Origin: Volutella citrinella
Taxonomy: Eukaryota; Ascomycota; Sordariomycetes; Hypocreales; Nectriaceae
Reading direction: 5' to 3'
NCBI GenBank assembly: GCA_034401135.1
Contig: JAWZSP010000004.1
Coordinates: 3,658,001-3,722,000 of the forward strand
Length of the DNA: 64,000 nt
The notes beneath the pieces are model-generated. The model had not been told where the DNA came from and searched no databases. It saw nothing but the letters and a program-made list of their open reading frames with translations. This document shows, one piece after another, positions 44,992 through 55,947 of this stretch. Position 1 is the stretch's first letter, and every line of letters starts with the position of its first letter. Position numbers and translations under genes: made by a program.

Positions 44992-46893
44992 ATGGCGGCA
45001 CCCATCCCTGCTCAGTCTGGACAGCTCGCCGTCTCCACAGACCCCCATCTCACAGACCCCGCCCTTCTCAAGGACAACTCAGTCTTCAAATCCTACAAGA
45101 CCAGTCGGTTTGAGTATCCTGGCCTCAGGATTTTCTACCGCCAGCATGCCAAGGCCGATCAGCTACCAAAGACCCCGGCCCCGCTACCCCTTCTCGTCTG
45201 TCTCCATGGCCTTGGTGGCTCGGTAGCACAGTTTCATCCTCTGCTCAGCAGTCTCGTCGATCTGGCCCCGTGTCTGGCCATTGACTACCCAGGATGTGGC
45301 CGTTCAGAGTTTGCCGTCAAGGACTGGGATGCGTACACTACCGAAGCCATAGCTGAACTACTAGAGACCATCATCGAGGACTATCGAGACAAAGCTGCTG
45401 GCCAGCGTGTCGTTCTCATCGGCCATAGTATGGGAACTGCTCTAGGGGCTCAGTTAGCCAACAACAAGACTCCGCACAAGACATCACTGGCCAAGTACAT
45501 CGTTGGCCTCATCGCCATATGTCCTGTTTCTGGGCCACCGAGCGAAGCCACCACTTTATGGGCCAAACGGGCCATGTGGATTCCTGAGTTCTTGTTTGAC
45601 CTCTGGCGCGCTTGGGATGGGTGGGGTGGACCGAACAGTGCCAGTGTCAAGCGTTTCGTTGGTGAGAGCGCCGATTCGACCACAAGAATTCTCCAATATC
45701 GATTCAATAAGCAGAGTCGAAGTCCAGTATGGCGGCGAATGGCCAATGGAGCGCTACCGACATACCAAGATGGAAAAGCCATCGGCGGCATTCCAGGGTT
45801 GGATGTATGGGCTGGTCTTGATATTCCGGTCTATCTAGTTGCTGGGGCCAAAGACAACGTTGTCTCGCCCAAGGAACTCGAAAAAATCACCAAGGCAATG
45901 GAACCCAGCACGACCTCTGACCCAGAAGCAAGCAAGGATATACAAAACTCCATCGTTGATGCGGCAACTCCGGTCAATGCATCAGACCGACTGGAGGACG
46001 ACATGCCTGCCGCTATTGACGATCTTCGGGACGAGGACTTTCATAGGGTCAAAAACCCCCTGACCGAGGACGATCATGACGACCCGTCTACCCCTCGCGA
46101 TCCTTCGACGCCTCTTGAAAGCGTTACCGAGCTACCTGCGCAGCCTAACCATCCGCGAAGGGTTGTTCAGTCTGTTGTCATCCCCCCTCCGGCAACGCAC
46201 GCTGTTCTTTACACCCCTTGCTCGGTTCGCGCCGTGGCTGGCCTTACATCCGACTTCCTTGCCAAGAATGTCACTGGCCGACTCTCTCTTGCATGGCAAT
46301 TGCAGTATCTATCTCGGGAGGGCAAATGGGATGTGAAGAACTTGAACAAGTGGAAGTCTGTCAATCCAGTCTCAGAACCAATCGGACCCAAGGACAAGCC
46401 AGTGTTCCGCGCTATGAAGACTCTCCGCGAAGCTGATGATGTACACACGCCGAAAGTGTTTGTGGGCAAGTGGGGAGGCATCATCAAGGACGTTATCGAC
46501 ATCTCCAAGGACCAGCCGGTCTACGATCCACGTGGGCTTGAGCGAGCCGGCATCCACTATCATAAATTCCCCACCGTGTCGAAGGTCCCGCCATCCTCAC
46601 AGGAAGTAGACGATTTCATCAACCTCGTCGATGACTTGAGATCGAGACAGGCACAGCGGGCCACATCAGAAAATTGGAAGAACCCAGAGACCTCTGTCAT
46701 CGGCGTCCATTGCCACTACGGATTCAACCGCACGGGATACTTCCTTGTGTGTTATTTGGTTGAGCGATGCGGGTACGAAGTCCAGGAGGCCATCGAGGCG
46801 TTTGCGAAGGCCCGGCCAAATGGCATCCGCCACTCTCACTTCCTGGATCGCTTGTATGTTCGCTACAACGTGGACGCGGCTTGCAGCACTTAG
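44992..46893 (+). CDS. alpha/beta hydrolase fused to a Cys-based phosphatase domain
   Basis: A single exon codes for 633 residues. The N-terminal half is an alpha/beta hydrolase: oxyanion loop CLHGLGGS, nucleophile elbow GHSMG with S146, probable acid D288 in VAGAKDN, and probable H403 in PATHAVLYTP. About 100 disordered, acidic Pro/Thr-rich residues separate D288 from H403. The C-terminal domain (about 440-633) has the dual-specificity phosphatase loop HCHYGFNRTG with C574 and R580 (C-x5-R). Its surroundings (GIHYHKFP, the loop itself, FLVCYLVE) resemble metazoan-type RNA 5'-triphosphatases more than protein phosphatases. All catalytic residues are present, so both halves may be active. There is no signal peptide or membrane segment. 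The substrate is unknown. Confidence 0.85.
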   Translation: MAAPIPAQSGQLAVSTDPHLTDPALLKDNSVFKSYKTSRFEYPGLRIFYRQHAKADQLPKTPAPLPLLVCLHGLGGSVAQFHPLLSSLVDLAPCLAIDYPGCGRSEFAVKDWDAYTTEAIAELLETIIEDYRDKAAGQRVVLIGHSMGTALGAQLANNKTPHKTSLAKYIVGLIAICPVSGPPSEATTLWAKRAMWIPEFLFDLWRAWDGWGGPNSASVKRFVGESADSTTRILQYRFNKQSRSPVWRRMANGALPTYQDGKAIGGIPGLDVWAGLDIPVYLVAGAKDNVVSPKELEKITKAMEPSTTSDPEASKDIQNSIVDAATPVNASDRLEDDMPAAIDDLRDEDFHRVKNPLTEDDHDDPSTPRDPSTPLESVTELPAQPNHPRRVVQSVVIPPPATHAVLYTPCSVRAVAGLTSDFLAKNVTGRLSLAWQLQYLSREGKWDVKNLNKWKSVNPVSEPIGPKDKPVFRAMKTLREADDVHTPKVFVGKWGGIIKDVIDISKDQPVYDPRGLERAGIHYHKFPTVSKVPPSSQEVDDFINLVDDLRSRQAQRATSENWKNPETSVIGVHCHYGFNRTGYFLVCYLVERCGYEVQEAIEAFAKARPNGIRHSHFLDRLYVRYNVDAACST

Positions 46894-47421
46894 ATCACAG
46901 CGGATACATCGCCAGAACTATTGTCTTTTTGGGCCATGAATTCGTTTGCCAGGGGGCAGAACTGAGTAATGCAAGGAATGAAATAGAGTTACAACTTGTC
47001 TTAAGCAGACAGCACGCGTTTGTTTTGATATTTTACTTGTACGGTTGCGCACTGGGGCGTCTTGGGCTGTACCTGGCTGGACTGGACGTATGCTGCGGGA
47101 AAGGGAGGCGGAAAACAAAGGGAGGACGGCGTTTCATATGGCTTCAACACTGTTTACCGCGTCAAGCCGGCCATTCGCATTATTGTTTCTTCAATTCAAA
47201 CTATCATACCCACGCATGACTGAACGAAGCTGTTCCTAGGCGAAGCTGTTCCTGGGCTAACCACCCGTGCTCCGCGCGACGTGTGTATATGTGGGACAAC
47301 CATCTAGTAAATAAGTGTCCTCTGCAATTCTACTGTAATATGCGTATACCAAAAAGTCCCCTCTCTTGCGCCATGTATTGCTGTAATGATGCGGATTCGA
47401 TTCCATAATTCGTTGCGCGAC

Positions 47422-49173
47422 CTACGCCATGTGGTCGTATTGCTCAATGTTCGCGGCAAGGTCGTCCATGGCTGCGAGAGCCTCGGAGCCGGGCGGAGGA
47501 GTCTTCTCCCGGAGCTCCTTGGTGATTGGGCTGACATCCACGTCTAAATAATCCCTGAGGTAATAACCGACCTCGACGTTCTCAACATTGCCCCGGAGTC
47601 GCTCAGTCAGGGGACCGCCAGAGCTGTAGATGTTGACATCCACGCCGGTGTGGCCGTGGGTGCTCCAGCCGATGTGGGCTCGACGCGAGATCATATCGCA
47701 CAGCTGGTCCTGGGCGCCGCTGGGAGAGTCGGCAAGGGTGCTGAGCTCGTCGTCAGAGGCGTCGCTGATGCCCAGACCGACAACGATGAGTTGCTCGTTG
47801 ATCCACTCCTTGAGCTTCTTCTGCTCCTTCTTATCCCTCTTGTCAGTGGGACCCAGGGAGTCAATGTGGGAGCCGAGCTTTTTGCTGAGGAACTCGGCGG
47901 ACGCGGTGGCCTTGGATAGGATCTTGGGGTACCAGTTGTAGACGGGGCCGTGGCCGGGCAGCTGGCGGCCCAGAGCAAGGCCGCCGGTCTCGTGGTCACT
48001 GGTGGCGACAAGGACGGTCTCAGTCTTGGACTGAGCAATGAAGTCGAGAACTGCCTGGAAGGCACGGTCGTACTCGATAACCTCGTGGACCTGAGCAGCG
48101 GGATCGTTTTGGTGACCGGCGTGGTCGATGCGGCTGCCCTCAATCATGATAAAGAAGCCCTTGTCAGAGTGCTCGGTTGCCTTTTCCAGGGCACGGAGGG
48201 CCGTCTTGGCCATCTCGGTCAAGGAAGGATAGACGTCTTTCTGGTTGCGGCGATCGAGCTCGAAGGGAATGTCATAGTGGGCGTAGAGACCAAGGTAGGG
48301 CAGGGGGGCGTTCTCGCCGCCCTCAAGGGCATCAAATCCAGCTCGATCCTCGGTGACGGTCCAGCCGTGCTTCTCCTTGGCAATCTCGACGACATTGACA
48401 TCATCAGCACGGCAGCTGCCCGTGGTGGAGTTGGGCAGAAAGTGGCAGCGGCCGCCGCCGAGCATCAAATCCACGTTTCGGCCCAGAACACCCTCGCCAA
48501 TTTCCTGCAGAGCAATGCTATCCTCCATGCCGCGGAGCAGAGCGTGGGAGGCGAAGGTCGCGGGGGTGGCATCGGTCAGACCGGTGGTAGCTACAAGACC
48601 GGTGGTGTAGCCGGCACGCTTGGCGGCCTCCATGACGGAACCGCATGGCTTGTAGTCGGGGAGGACAGAGATGGCACCGTTGTAGCTCTTGAGGCCACAG
48701 GCAAAGGCCGTGGCACCGGCAGCGCTGTCGGTGACGAGCTGGCTGGAGGAGCGAGTCCGGCTGCTGCCCCAGAGGTGCTTGTCAAGGGTGAGGGTGTCGT
48801 TCTCGGGAAGGCCCTCGATGTACTGTCGGAAGCTGCGTGTCATGGAGAGAGGGGCGGGACCCATGCCGTCCGAGACCATGAAGACGAGGTTGCGCTTGGC
48901 GGCTGGGGCCTTGTGAGGCTCGCTGACGGTCTGGTGGCGGTGCTGGGCCCAGACAGCGATGACGATGACGGCGGCGGTGGCCAAAAGAGCCCAGAGGAAA
49001 AGCGCCAGCTCGCCCAAGCGACGGAAGCGGGAGGGCTTCTGTCCCTCAGGTGCTTGATCGGGATCGCGGCCACCCGCGAGGAGGGGGGCTCGTTCGGACG
49101 AAGACTGCGAGAGGAGATGACATTAGTGATACGAGCTTTGTGGTGGAGGATCTGAGCGGCGGCGACCTACCAT
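47422..49173 (-). CDS. PHO8: vacuolar-type alkaline phosphatase
   Basis: Two minus-strand exons: 49173-49171 codes only for the start Met, and after a 66-nt intron 49104-47422 codes for the other 560 residues (561 in all; yeast Pho8 566). A cytosolic N-terminus with SERAPLL (dileucine-type sorting signal) is followed by one membrane segment at about 34-53, giving a type II protein. The catalytic domain has metal ligand D80 in SDGMGP, nucleophile S128 in VTDSAAGATAF, SDHETGG, and a late His in GWSTHGHTGVD. It removes phosphate from many esters in the vacuole, with two Zn and one Mg per site. The 5' flank is CT-rich on the coding strand. Without the ATG-only exon the frame would have no Met before the membrane segment. 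Confidence 0.92.
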
Positions 49174-51113
49174 GGTTGAGAGTGGTGGCTCACGCGAGCT
49201 GTTGGTGATGCCTGGGGAGGAGGAGGAGGAGGAGGGAGGGGGAAGAGGAAGAGAAGGAGGAAAAGAGCAGAAGGGCGGATGCGGAGAGGGGAAGGCAACT
49301 TGGATCCGATCCACAGGGCACACGAGGTGTTTCTGGCGAAGCGAATATGCGTCTCTAAGAGAATGTGGTGCCGCACTAGAGGCTGGGATTGGATGGAGGA
49401 CTGTCAAAGCCGCCTGCGATAGCGGCCGTGGACGAGGCTGGTGGATGGCGTCGACGGGCTGTTGAGGGCGAGGGCCAGTCACAGCTCACAGCGCTTCGGG
49501 GGGCGTCCTGTGACATCAACGGATGGCGTTCACGTGGCGCGGGGCAGGCACCTCAGCGGCCCTGAGGCAGTCACGGCCCAGGGGCACATGTACCGCCTAC
49601 ACCACCGTCTCGCAGCCGCGACAGGGGTTATGCCGCACCAGGGCCTGCAGCTGCGCATCACTTGCTCCACTCCAAGGGCTGACTCTGAGGTGTACTCCGT
49701 AATAGATGTGGGCTTATTCGACGAAACCCGACTGCACACAAACGACGACTTCAAACTCAGAGACAACAGACTCGGGTTGACCTGGCCAACTCAAGGTACG
49801 CCAACTCACGGTACTTGGGCAGCCACCGCAGCGGACGTGATGAATTCTGGAGCGGTCAATAGAGCGACAGGCGATGCGTGCATCTCAGGGCAAGTCACAC
49901 CCCAAGTCTACCCGCTGCCATCATCAAGAGCATCAGCCCAAGGCATACCAAGGCAAGGCACCCACCGGCGAATCTGCTCCAGGGACCAGCGATGATCTGC
50001 CACCCGCACAGTCAAATGGGCACGCTACTCGAGTCAAGCGCGGCGCCTGAAAATGTTAAAAAATTTCTCGCAATCCCAACACTGCAACTGGTCATGCCAC
50101 CACTTGCCGTATCGGGCAACGGTCGCATCGGGCTGTCTATCCGGCCAGAGGTGGCTATGGTGTATGGTATAATGCTTGTTGCGGTGAATCCGAGGGAGAT
50201 TTATCGTCCATGGGGCTGAGGACTTTGTCGTCACATTGCCATCGTGTGTCTGGTCAGGCATGCACGCGGCTCTCCCTTGGCGAGGGAGCGACTTTTCACG
50301 CGTAGCCCAACCGATTACTCGTGCCATTGAGGACAGCATTGCAGTCTCCCCAGTATTCTGTAGGAACCCGTAGGTTTCAGATCGGAGGGAAGCTCCCTCG
50401 TTGAATATTACGGCACCACGCGGAACCTAAACCTTGCGGCATTCCGACACGTAACGATGAGTTGGGGGGTGGCGGATCCGGCCTCGGCGGCGGCCAATTC
50501 TCGCCCTCCCATTGATCCCGGCTGGTGAACCCGACGCGATGGGAGGGATTCGAGGAATCGAGATTAGATTGGCGGTAAATGACGCGCTTCGCCGTTGGAC
50601 CAGCCACATGGAACAGTTGGTGGTGACCATTGCGGACTGTACTCGGGTCCAAGTAGCAGAGATGACGACTGAGAGAGATTTTTACAACTGCAAAAGGGAC
50701 CATGCCGCTAGTGGCGGTGTTTCTTGATATGCTGATGGTGTGAGGGCAAAGTACTTGAGTCACTGTACGTTGAAGTTAGTTAAGACTGGATGATGCAGAG
50801 CTCGACCTTGTGTGAATTCTCTCCTCGCCCAACAATTCACAGGACAAACGAATCATGGCGCGTAGCTATCAGGCCAACTCACTAAAAGGATACCAGGAAA
50901 GGGTTGGGCTAGGATGAAGGCATAAGCGGCTGATATTGACAGAGGTGTATGTCTCGCAGGTCAAGGTATATGCTACTTGATGTTTGAACGAGCCAGCTCG
51001 TGGCGAAGTGAGTTTATCAGTTGCTGTTTCCCCGATGCCTATCCTTTCGAATGCGTGACCTTTCGAATCAATCTAATGCAGGCCTGTTCAATGTCAGTTT
51101 AGGGACCCGGAAA
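49174..51113. other. intergenic region PHO8 to F-box/LRR gene
   Basis: About 1.9 kb. The part next to PHO8 is its promoter. No further gene is supported; the open frames near 49441-49995 and 50377-50763 show no domain. Confidence 0.45.
49214..49270 (-). promoter_or_regulatory. CT-rich PHO8 upstream tract
   Basis: On the minus strand this is a nearly pure C/T run (GGA repeats on the plus strand at 49216-49235), 40-100 bases before the PHO8 start. It is the kind of CT block found at fungal core promoters. Confidence 0.45.
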
Positions 51114-53132
51114 CTATCTCCTAAATCTTCGGGTCAGCCTGCGACGCAACGACATCCGGTCGTAATATTCTTCAATCTCGTCATGCATCCGCTGCCTTTC
51201 CGCTCTGTCCGCGATGACCTCCGGCTGGCTCTCGAACCAAGGTAACCATTCTGGACCCTCAAGCGGACCACTCAGTGCTGAAATGAACCGCAACCTGGCT
51301 GCGTCCACCTCTCCCCAGTTTGTCTGCTCCCGGGCTGCCTCCTCGGCTGGCCTGCCCAACCGTGCATTCATGTCCGCATTCAACTCTAAACAGGTCACGG
51401 TGGTGTTATGGTGATCTAGCGCCTCAGGGTCGTAGACGACCTCGCACTCGAAGCTCACAGAGTTTTGCGCGGCCCACGACGGCCCGCGGATCGGGGGGTC
51501 GATGCTCGCCAGTCCCGTTGGGAAGGGGTTGGGAGGGATCGGGGCTCCCGAATGCAGCACCACACGCTGTATGCTCTCGTTGCGGTCTCTTAAGTAATGG
51601 AAGAGCTGCTGTGCCGCGGAAGCCGTAAGGACTGGTTTTGGTGCGGGCGGTTTGTGGCCAAGAGGAAACCAGAGCTCGACGACACGTAGATGACGGAAGG
51701 TGGCTATCGCATCCAGCACAGCATACGGCCATTCCTCGACTTTTTCATCCCGCTTGACGTCTAGAGCCAGATGTTCTAGATGAGGCAGATCCACGCCAAG
51801 TCTGACAAGGTCAGAGGCTGGAACGAAGGCATGCCCTTCGTAGGTCCACTCCGGCTCCTCTCTATGCACCTTCAGCTTCCTCAGTGTCGACGCAAACTTT
51901 ATGATCCGGTCTGGCCGACTGCCGACACGACTCCAATCCAACAAGTTTATTGTCTCCAATGGCGATATCATGTCATCAAGTGGCTCTTCGTCGCCCTCAC
52001 AGCGATCTCCCAGCGTCAGCTCCCCAAGGCTGGTTAACCTTGGGGCCAGCAACGGTAGTACAAAGTCGTCCCTCCATTGTAAGCGGACAAGCCGCGACCA
52101 GTCGAATTCATTAGCCCAGTACAGTGGTTCAGGCACTTCGTTGGGATACCCCGGCGTGAGGGATGACTCCCGCGACCCCCAAGGCGGATATTGGTATATG
52201 CCCAGCTCCTTGAGGGCTGGCAGCTTCTCGCTACCCGTAAAGCCTAGACCGCAGTACAGCGATATACCTCCTGGGTAGTCTGGTGTGCGGGGATAGTAAA
52301 TGTCCATGTTGGGGATCCTGTCGAGGTTCGGACATGACAGAAGCACCCTCTTGAGAAAGCGCATTGTCTCGAGGCAGATTTGCTCGCCCATGTAGCAAAT
52401 GTCAATGTCCAGAGAGACCAAGTTCTTGTTGCCCTCTAGGCTACACAGGAAGGCCCGAGCTTGAACGTGCGATCCTTCGTCGGCGAGGCAGCAGATGGAG
52501 GTGTGAAGCTGGACCAGGTGCGGGCCGCCAGCAGTGGGTAGTGCGGCTAATACCTCTGGTGGGATGGGCATATACATTGAACCACGTAGGTTACCTGTGG
52601 GAATCTTGTTATGGCCATCCCAGTGTTTGACATCCCAACGTACGGAGCGGAGGCCCGTCGAGGCCGGCATCATGGCTATGAGGCGGGCAACGACGGCTGT
52701 GCAGTCCTCGTCATCCTCTCTGGGTATCCTGCTGCCAACGACCTCTACCACCCGGACAGTGGCAACCAAGTCGAGACGGCTAATGAGGTTGAGGCGTCCG
52801 AGCCCCTGCTTCGCCCGGTCGAGGTTGATGCGCACATGGTGGTGCTGGGCCTGACGAACCTGCTGGCAGAGCGACGAGCTCACCAAGGCCATGGACTGGA
52901 GGGTCTCGGGGCGCGCATGGTGAAGAATCACGAGAACGAGGTGAATGATGGCATCGGGCAGCTGCAGCACGGACGGTTTGGTGGGATCCAGCGGCACTGG
53001 GTCGCGCGCATTGATTGTGATGATGTCGTCGATGGGGGGACTGGTCGGCGCTTGCTCGCCAGTCGGAGGTGTAGTTGTATTGCTAGGAGTGGACGAGTTG
53101 CGACTGAGAAGACGGCCGAGTTGTAGTCGCAT
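51114..53132 (-). CDS. F-box-like / leucine-rich protein
   Basis: A single exon codes for 672 residues. I place the start at ATG 53132; the frame is open 36 codons further back but only from a TTG. After a Ser/Thr/Pro-rich N-terminus, an F-box-like motif begins near residue 55 (VLQLPDAIIHLVLVIL, ALVSSSLCQQV). Then follow irregular Leu-rich segments (LVSLDIDICYMG, LPALKELGIYQYP, LTSLGELTLGD, LPHLEHLALDV, FRHLRVVELWFP), as in fungal F-box/LRR proteins. The C-terminus is rich in Arg and Glu. Such proteins recruit substrates to SCF ubiquitin ligases through Skp1; the substrate is not predictable and the F-box is weak. There are no membrane segments. Confidence 0.7.
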   Translation of the reverse strand: MRLQLGRLLSRNSSTPSNTTTPPTGEQAPTSPPIDDIITINARDPVPLDPTKPSVLQLPDAIIHLVLVILHHARPETLQSMALVSSSLCQQVRQAQHHHVRINLDRAKQGLGRLNLISRLDLVATVRVVEVVGSRIPREDDEDCTAVVARLIAMMPASTGLRSVRWDVKHWDGHNKIPTGNLRGSMYMPIPPEVLAALPTAGGPHLVQLHTSICCLADEGSHVQARAFLCSLEGNKNLVSLDIDICYMGEQICLETMRFLKRVLLSCPNLDRIPNMDIYYPRTPDYPGGISLYCGLGFTGSEKLPALKELGIYQYPPWGSRESSLTPGYPNEVPEPLYWANEFDWSRLVRLQWRDDFVLPLLAPRLTSLGELTLGDRCEGDEEPLDDMISPLETINLLDWSRVGSRPDRIIKFASTLRKLKVHREEPEWTYEGHAFVPASDLVRLGVDLPHLEHLALDVKRDEKVEEWPYAVLDAIATFRHLRVVELWFPLGHKPPAPKPVLTASAAQQLFHYLRDRNESIQRVVLHSGAPIPPNPFPTGLASIDPPIRGPSWAAQNSVSFECEVVYDPEALDHHNTTVTCLELNADMNARLGRPAEEAAREQTNWGEVDAARLRFISALSGPLEGPEWLPWFESQPEVIADRAERQRMHDEIEEYYDRMSLRRRLTRRFRR

Positions 53133-53609
53133 GGCGGTGGCTCGCCAATGCAAGGGCTCTTTGACACTTGGAGTAGTCAAGATGGGAGGAAGACACGACT
53201 GAGAAGAGTTGGGGGTTGTGCAGATACCAAGGCGCAGCAACGGTGAGGAAGTGGCTTATTGACGTTTCACTGTTTCCTCCACTGTCAGTTCCGAATACTT
53301 CAGGCCTGGAGGTCCACTCCAGCAGGAATATGCCCCCTGTATGTCAGACGTGGGGCGCATGTTGATCAGTGGAGCATCCCGTCAGCGGAGAAGCAGTGGA
53401 CTCGACAATAGATGTCGATGCGATCCATTGTCTACCAGTGGAGTATCTTAAACACGACGAGTACGCCTAGATGGTTAATGTCTGCATCCATAGAAATAAT
53501 ATTTCGGTGCACAATTATTAGATAGTGACTTGGGCATATCTATTCAGCAGCTCCATGTTGTATTTCATGCTTCACGTCCTCCTCGACGGTCACTCTCCCC
53601 AGAACTGCC

Positions 53610-54213
53610 CTATTTGGATGATCCTCCTTCTTTCTTGCCATCACCATGGCTCGATCTCGGTCTCTCTTTAGGGCGCCCCCATCTAGTCTTGGGGGACCGG
53701 CACATCTCCGCAAAGAGCCGGTACCCGTCCGGGTTGTAGACCTTGTCATCTTCCGTCGCTCGCTCCGGGCCGCGGGGACCATGCTTCAATCCGCGTGCCA
53801 AATCATATTGCTGAAAGTACCCAGAGGCGTGGTCGTGGTCTGTACAAAAGCGTGAGTAAAATACACGGTGTTTGCGCGGGTGGTGCAAGGGAAACACTTA
53901 CATCCGCCGCCATTCTCTGGGCCTCGGGGATCGCGGGCGTGTCCGACCACATGCACCATCTCGTGGAGAAGCGTCCCCGCCAGCGAGTTGTAGTGAGCAA
54001 TGTATGGTAGCGGATTGCCATCCATTGCTTCTGTATTGTAGTCTTGTTCGAGAGTCGGGAATGATCGGGCACCGATGAGCTGGTACTGGTTGGGGCACAA
54101 GACAATTCCCATGACAGTCTCCTCGGGGCCGCTGCCGACCTTTTTCGCCATGAAGGTCTTGCCAACGTACGCCTGGTTCTTGTCATCCTCCTGGCATGGT
54201 CCCTTTTGTGCAA
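53610..54213 (-). CDS. HExxH metalloprotease-like protein, C-terminal exons (5' part unresolved)
   Basis: Two exons are clear on the minus strand: 54213-53902 and 53838-53610, joined through a 63-nt intron (GTAAGTG...TACAG) that completes a Tyr codon. They code for about 180 residues. The zinc motif LLHEMVHVVGHARD contains HEMVH and is preceded by YIAHYNSLAGT; a further HDHASGYF follows the junction. The pattern of cysteines (GPCQEDD, IVLCPNQY) before the motif suggests the secreted M35-like fungal metalloproteases. The tail is Lys/Arg/Gly-rich. The N-terminus lies upstream within about 54214-54470, where splice sites (acceptor at about 54384, donor at about 54437) exist but more than one frame chain is possible, so I give only the supported exons. 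Protease activity is inference. Confidence 0.6.
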
Positions 54214-55947
54214 CTATAGAAAAAGACCGTCAGCCTTTCACTCAATTCGAATGCTGCGAGATTGGGAACTCCGATCAGTCCGTCGGAAGGCCTCGCTGTG
54301 GAGGATTCGATACTGCCATCCGCGATCAGACCAAGGCTTGATCTTTGCATATGGCTATCAACCTGATAATGCGAGGCGTAGCTTCCAGAGGCTGTACGAA
54401 GGAATAAAAGGGCCTTTAGCCATCGTCCCTGTGGGACAACACATCAGGGCGGTGGCGGAGGTTTCTTACTGTTGGACTGAACTAAGCCATGTTGCAAGAT
54501 CGTCAAGTAAGGATGTGCTTGAGACGGCATTTCTCAAACGCGAGGATTAGATGCAGAAGTCTACAGCCGGAGAATCGGAGGAACTGAAGAGGGCAGGCTC
54601 CACTGCCCCCAGCCGCTCATGTTGTTGTTCGTGGCCACTAGAGCGGACTCACATAAGACTCCAGTCGTTTGTGGGCACTTCCAGATCAAATATCCTCACC
54701 AACTTGCCAACACCTTGGCCAACGACTTGTACCTAGCCCTTTATTACCATATAACTTTTTCTCTTAGCATTGGTCTTGTTGATCAAGGCGTCCTAGGTTG
54801 GGCCAGCCTTCGCTATGAGACTCGGAGCAGTCCTTTTGCTCTCAGGGGTAGTCATACCTTCCACCCTTGACATCCAAGCAGGGCTGCCCAGGCCGAGCCA
54901 TTGGGTCTGCTGGAGGCCCCGATATTACATGTGACCCAGAGGCTAGCGGGCTGGGCTAGTGGTCGCGATGACCAGCTACCGCAGATGTCTGGTCGAGAGG
55001 CCTGGAGAGGAGGGCGCCAGATATTGCCGGTGACCAGTGCGTCTGGGGGAGTTTTGTACTTGCTTTGACTTACCTGTGTAAACCAGTTTGTTTTTAGGAT
55101 GCAGAAGCAGATGTAGATCAAGCAACGTAGACAAGTTGGAACCACATGCATCTGGCAAACATGCACACGGTGGCGTCCTTTGCGCACAATGCTCCAGAAA
55201 TAGGTGGAAGGCCTGAAGATGATGGTTCGCTACATTTGTAGTAAGGGATCTAGAGCAGAGGGTCAGTACGATTGGCGTACATCAATCTCCGAGGCAGAAG
55301 AATAGTCCGGTGTCCGCCTGATTCGTTGCCAATGGCTTTGGTTGGGCGCTTGCCGGGGCACATTTAAATTACAATTTTGGGCCACAGTGGCTCGAAACAT
55401 GATCGCTGCAGGGAATCAGACTTTGAGCTCTTTAGCTGCAGCTGTTGAAACCCGAGCTGATTGATCTGGTCCGATGGTGACCTCGAGGGCGGCCCAAGAG
55501 CGGCCCTATATGGCGACCAAGGGACTCATCTCACCAATCACGGATACTCTGCAGATGTTGGATCTGCAGCGGACCATCCCGTCCTGCAGGGAACAAACTT
55601 GGTTCGCTACAGCTGAACGTCAAAGGCGCTTGCAATGGGACCGTGTTAATTGCCAGGACGAGGCCGTTTAGTTTCAAGCCAACGTCGCGGCCGTTTCGAC
55701 GACTTGGCGGCGACATGAGCCTGTAATATCTCCCGGGCGGCTGCGACTTTGAGTCGCAAATATATCTAGAGCACCTTTGACGTGCCCTGTTCTTTTCTTG
55801 GCGTTTGTCCGATGTTTGCTCTCGCTGCCTCACTGCTCAAGGCTCTTACTGCACATCGACACAAGCACCTCTTGGGTATACTTTGCAAGGCGGCGACGGC
55901 CACAACTTACTCTTGTCTCTCGCTTCCGGTGGAGTTACTATTACAAC
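54214..55947. other. region with unresolved 5' exons of the metalloprotease gene
   Basis: The first ~250 bases probably hold the N-terminal exons of the minus-strand metalloprotease gene. The rest should contain its promoter and that of the divergent secreted-protein gene. No other gene is supported. Confidence 0.4.

Noticed and set aside
47950..49155. 401-codon plus-strand open frame
   Set aside because: It is the antisense shadow of PHO8. The minus strand has full phosphatase motifs; the plus frame is Gly/Val/Glu-rich with no domain.
51114..53240. Longer 708-codon version of the F-box/LRR gene
   Set aside because: The extra 36 codons begin at TTG; ATG at 53132 is the first true start.
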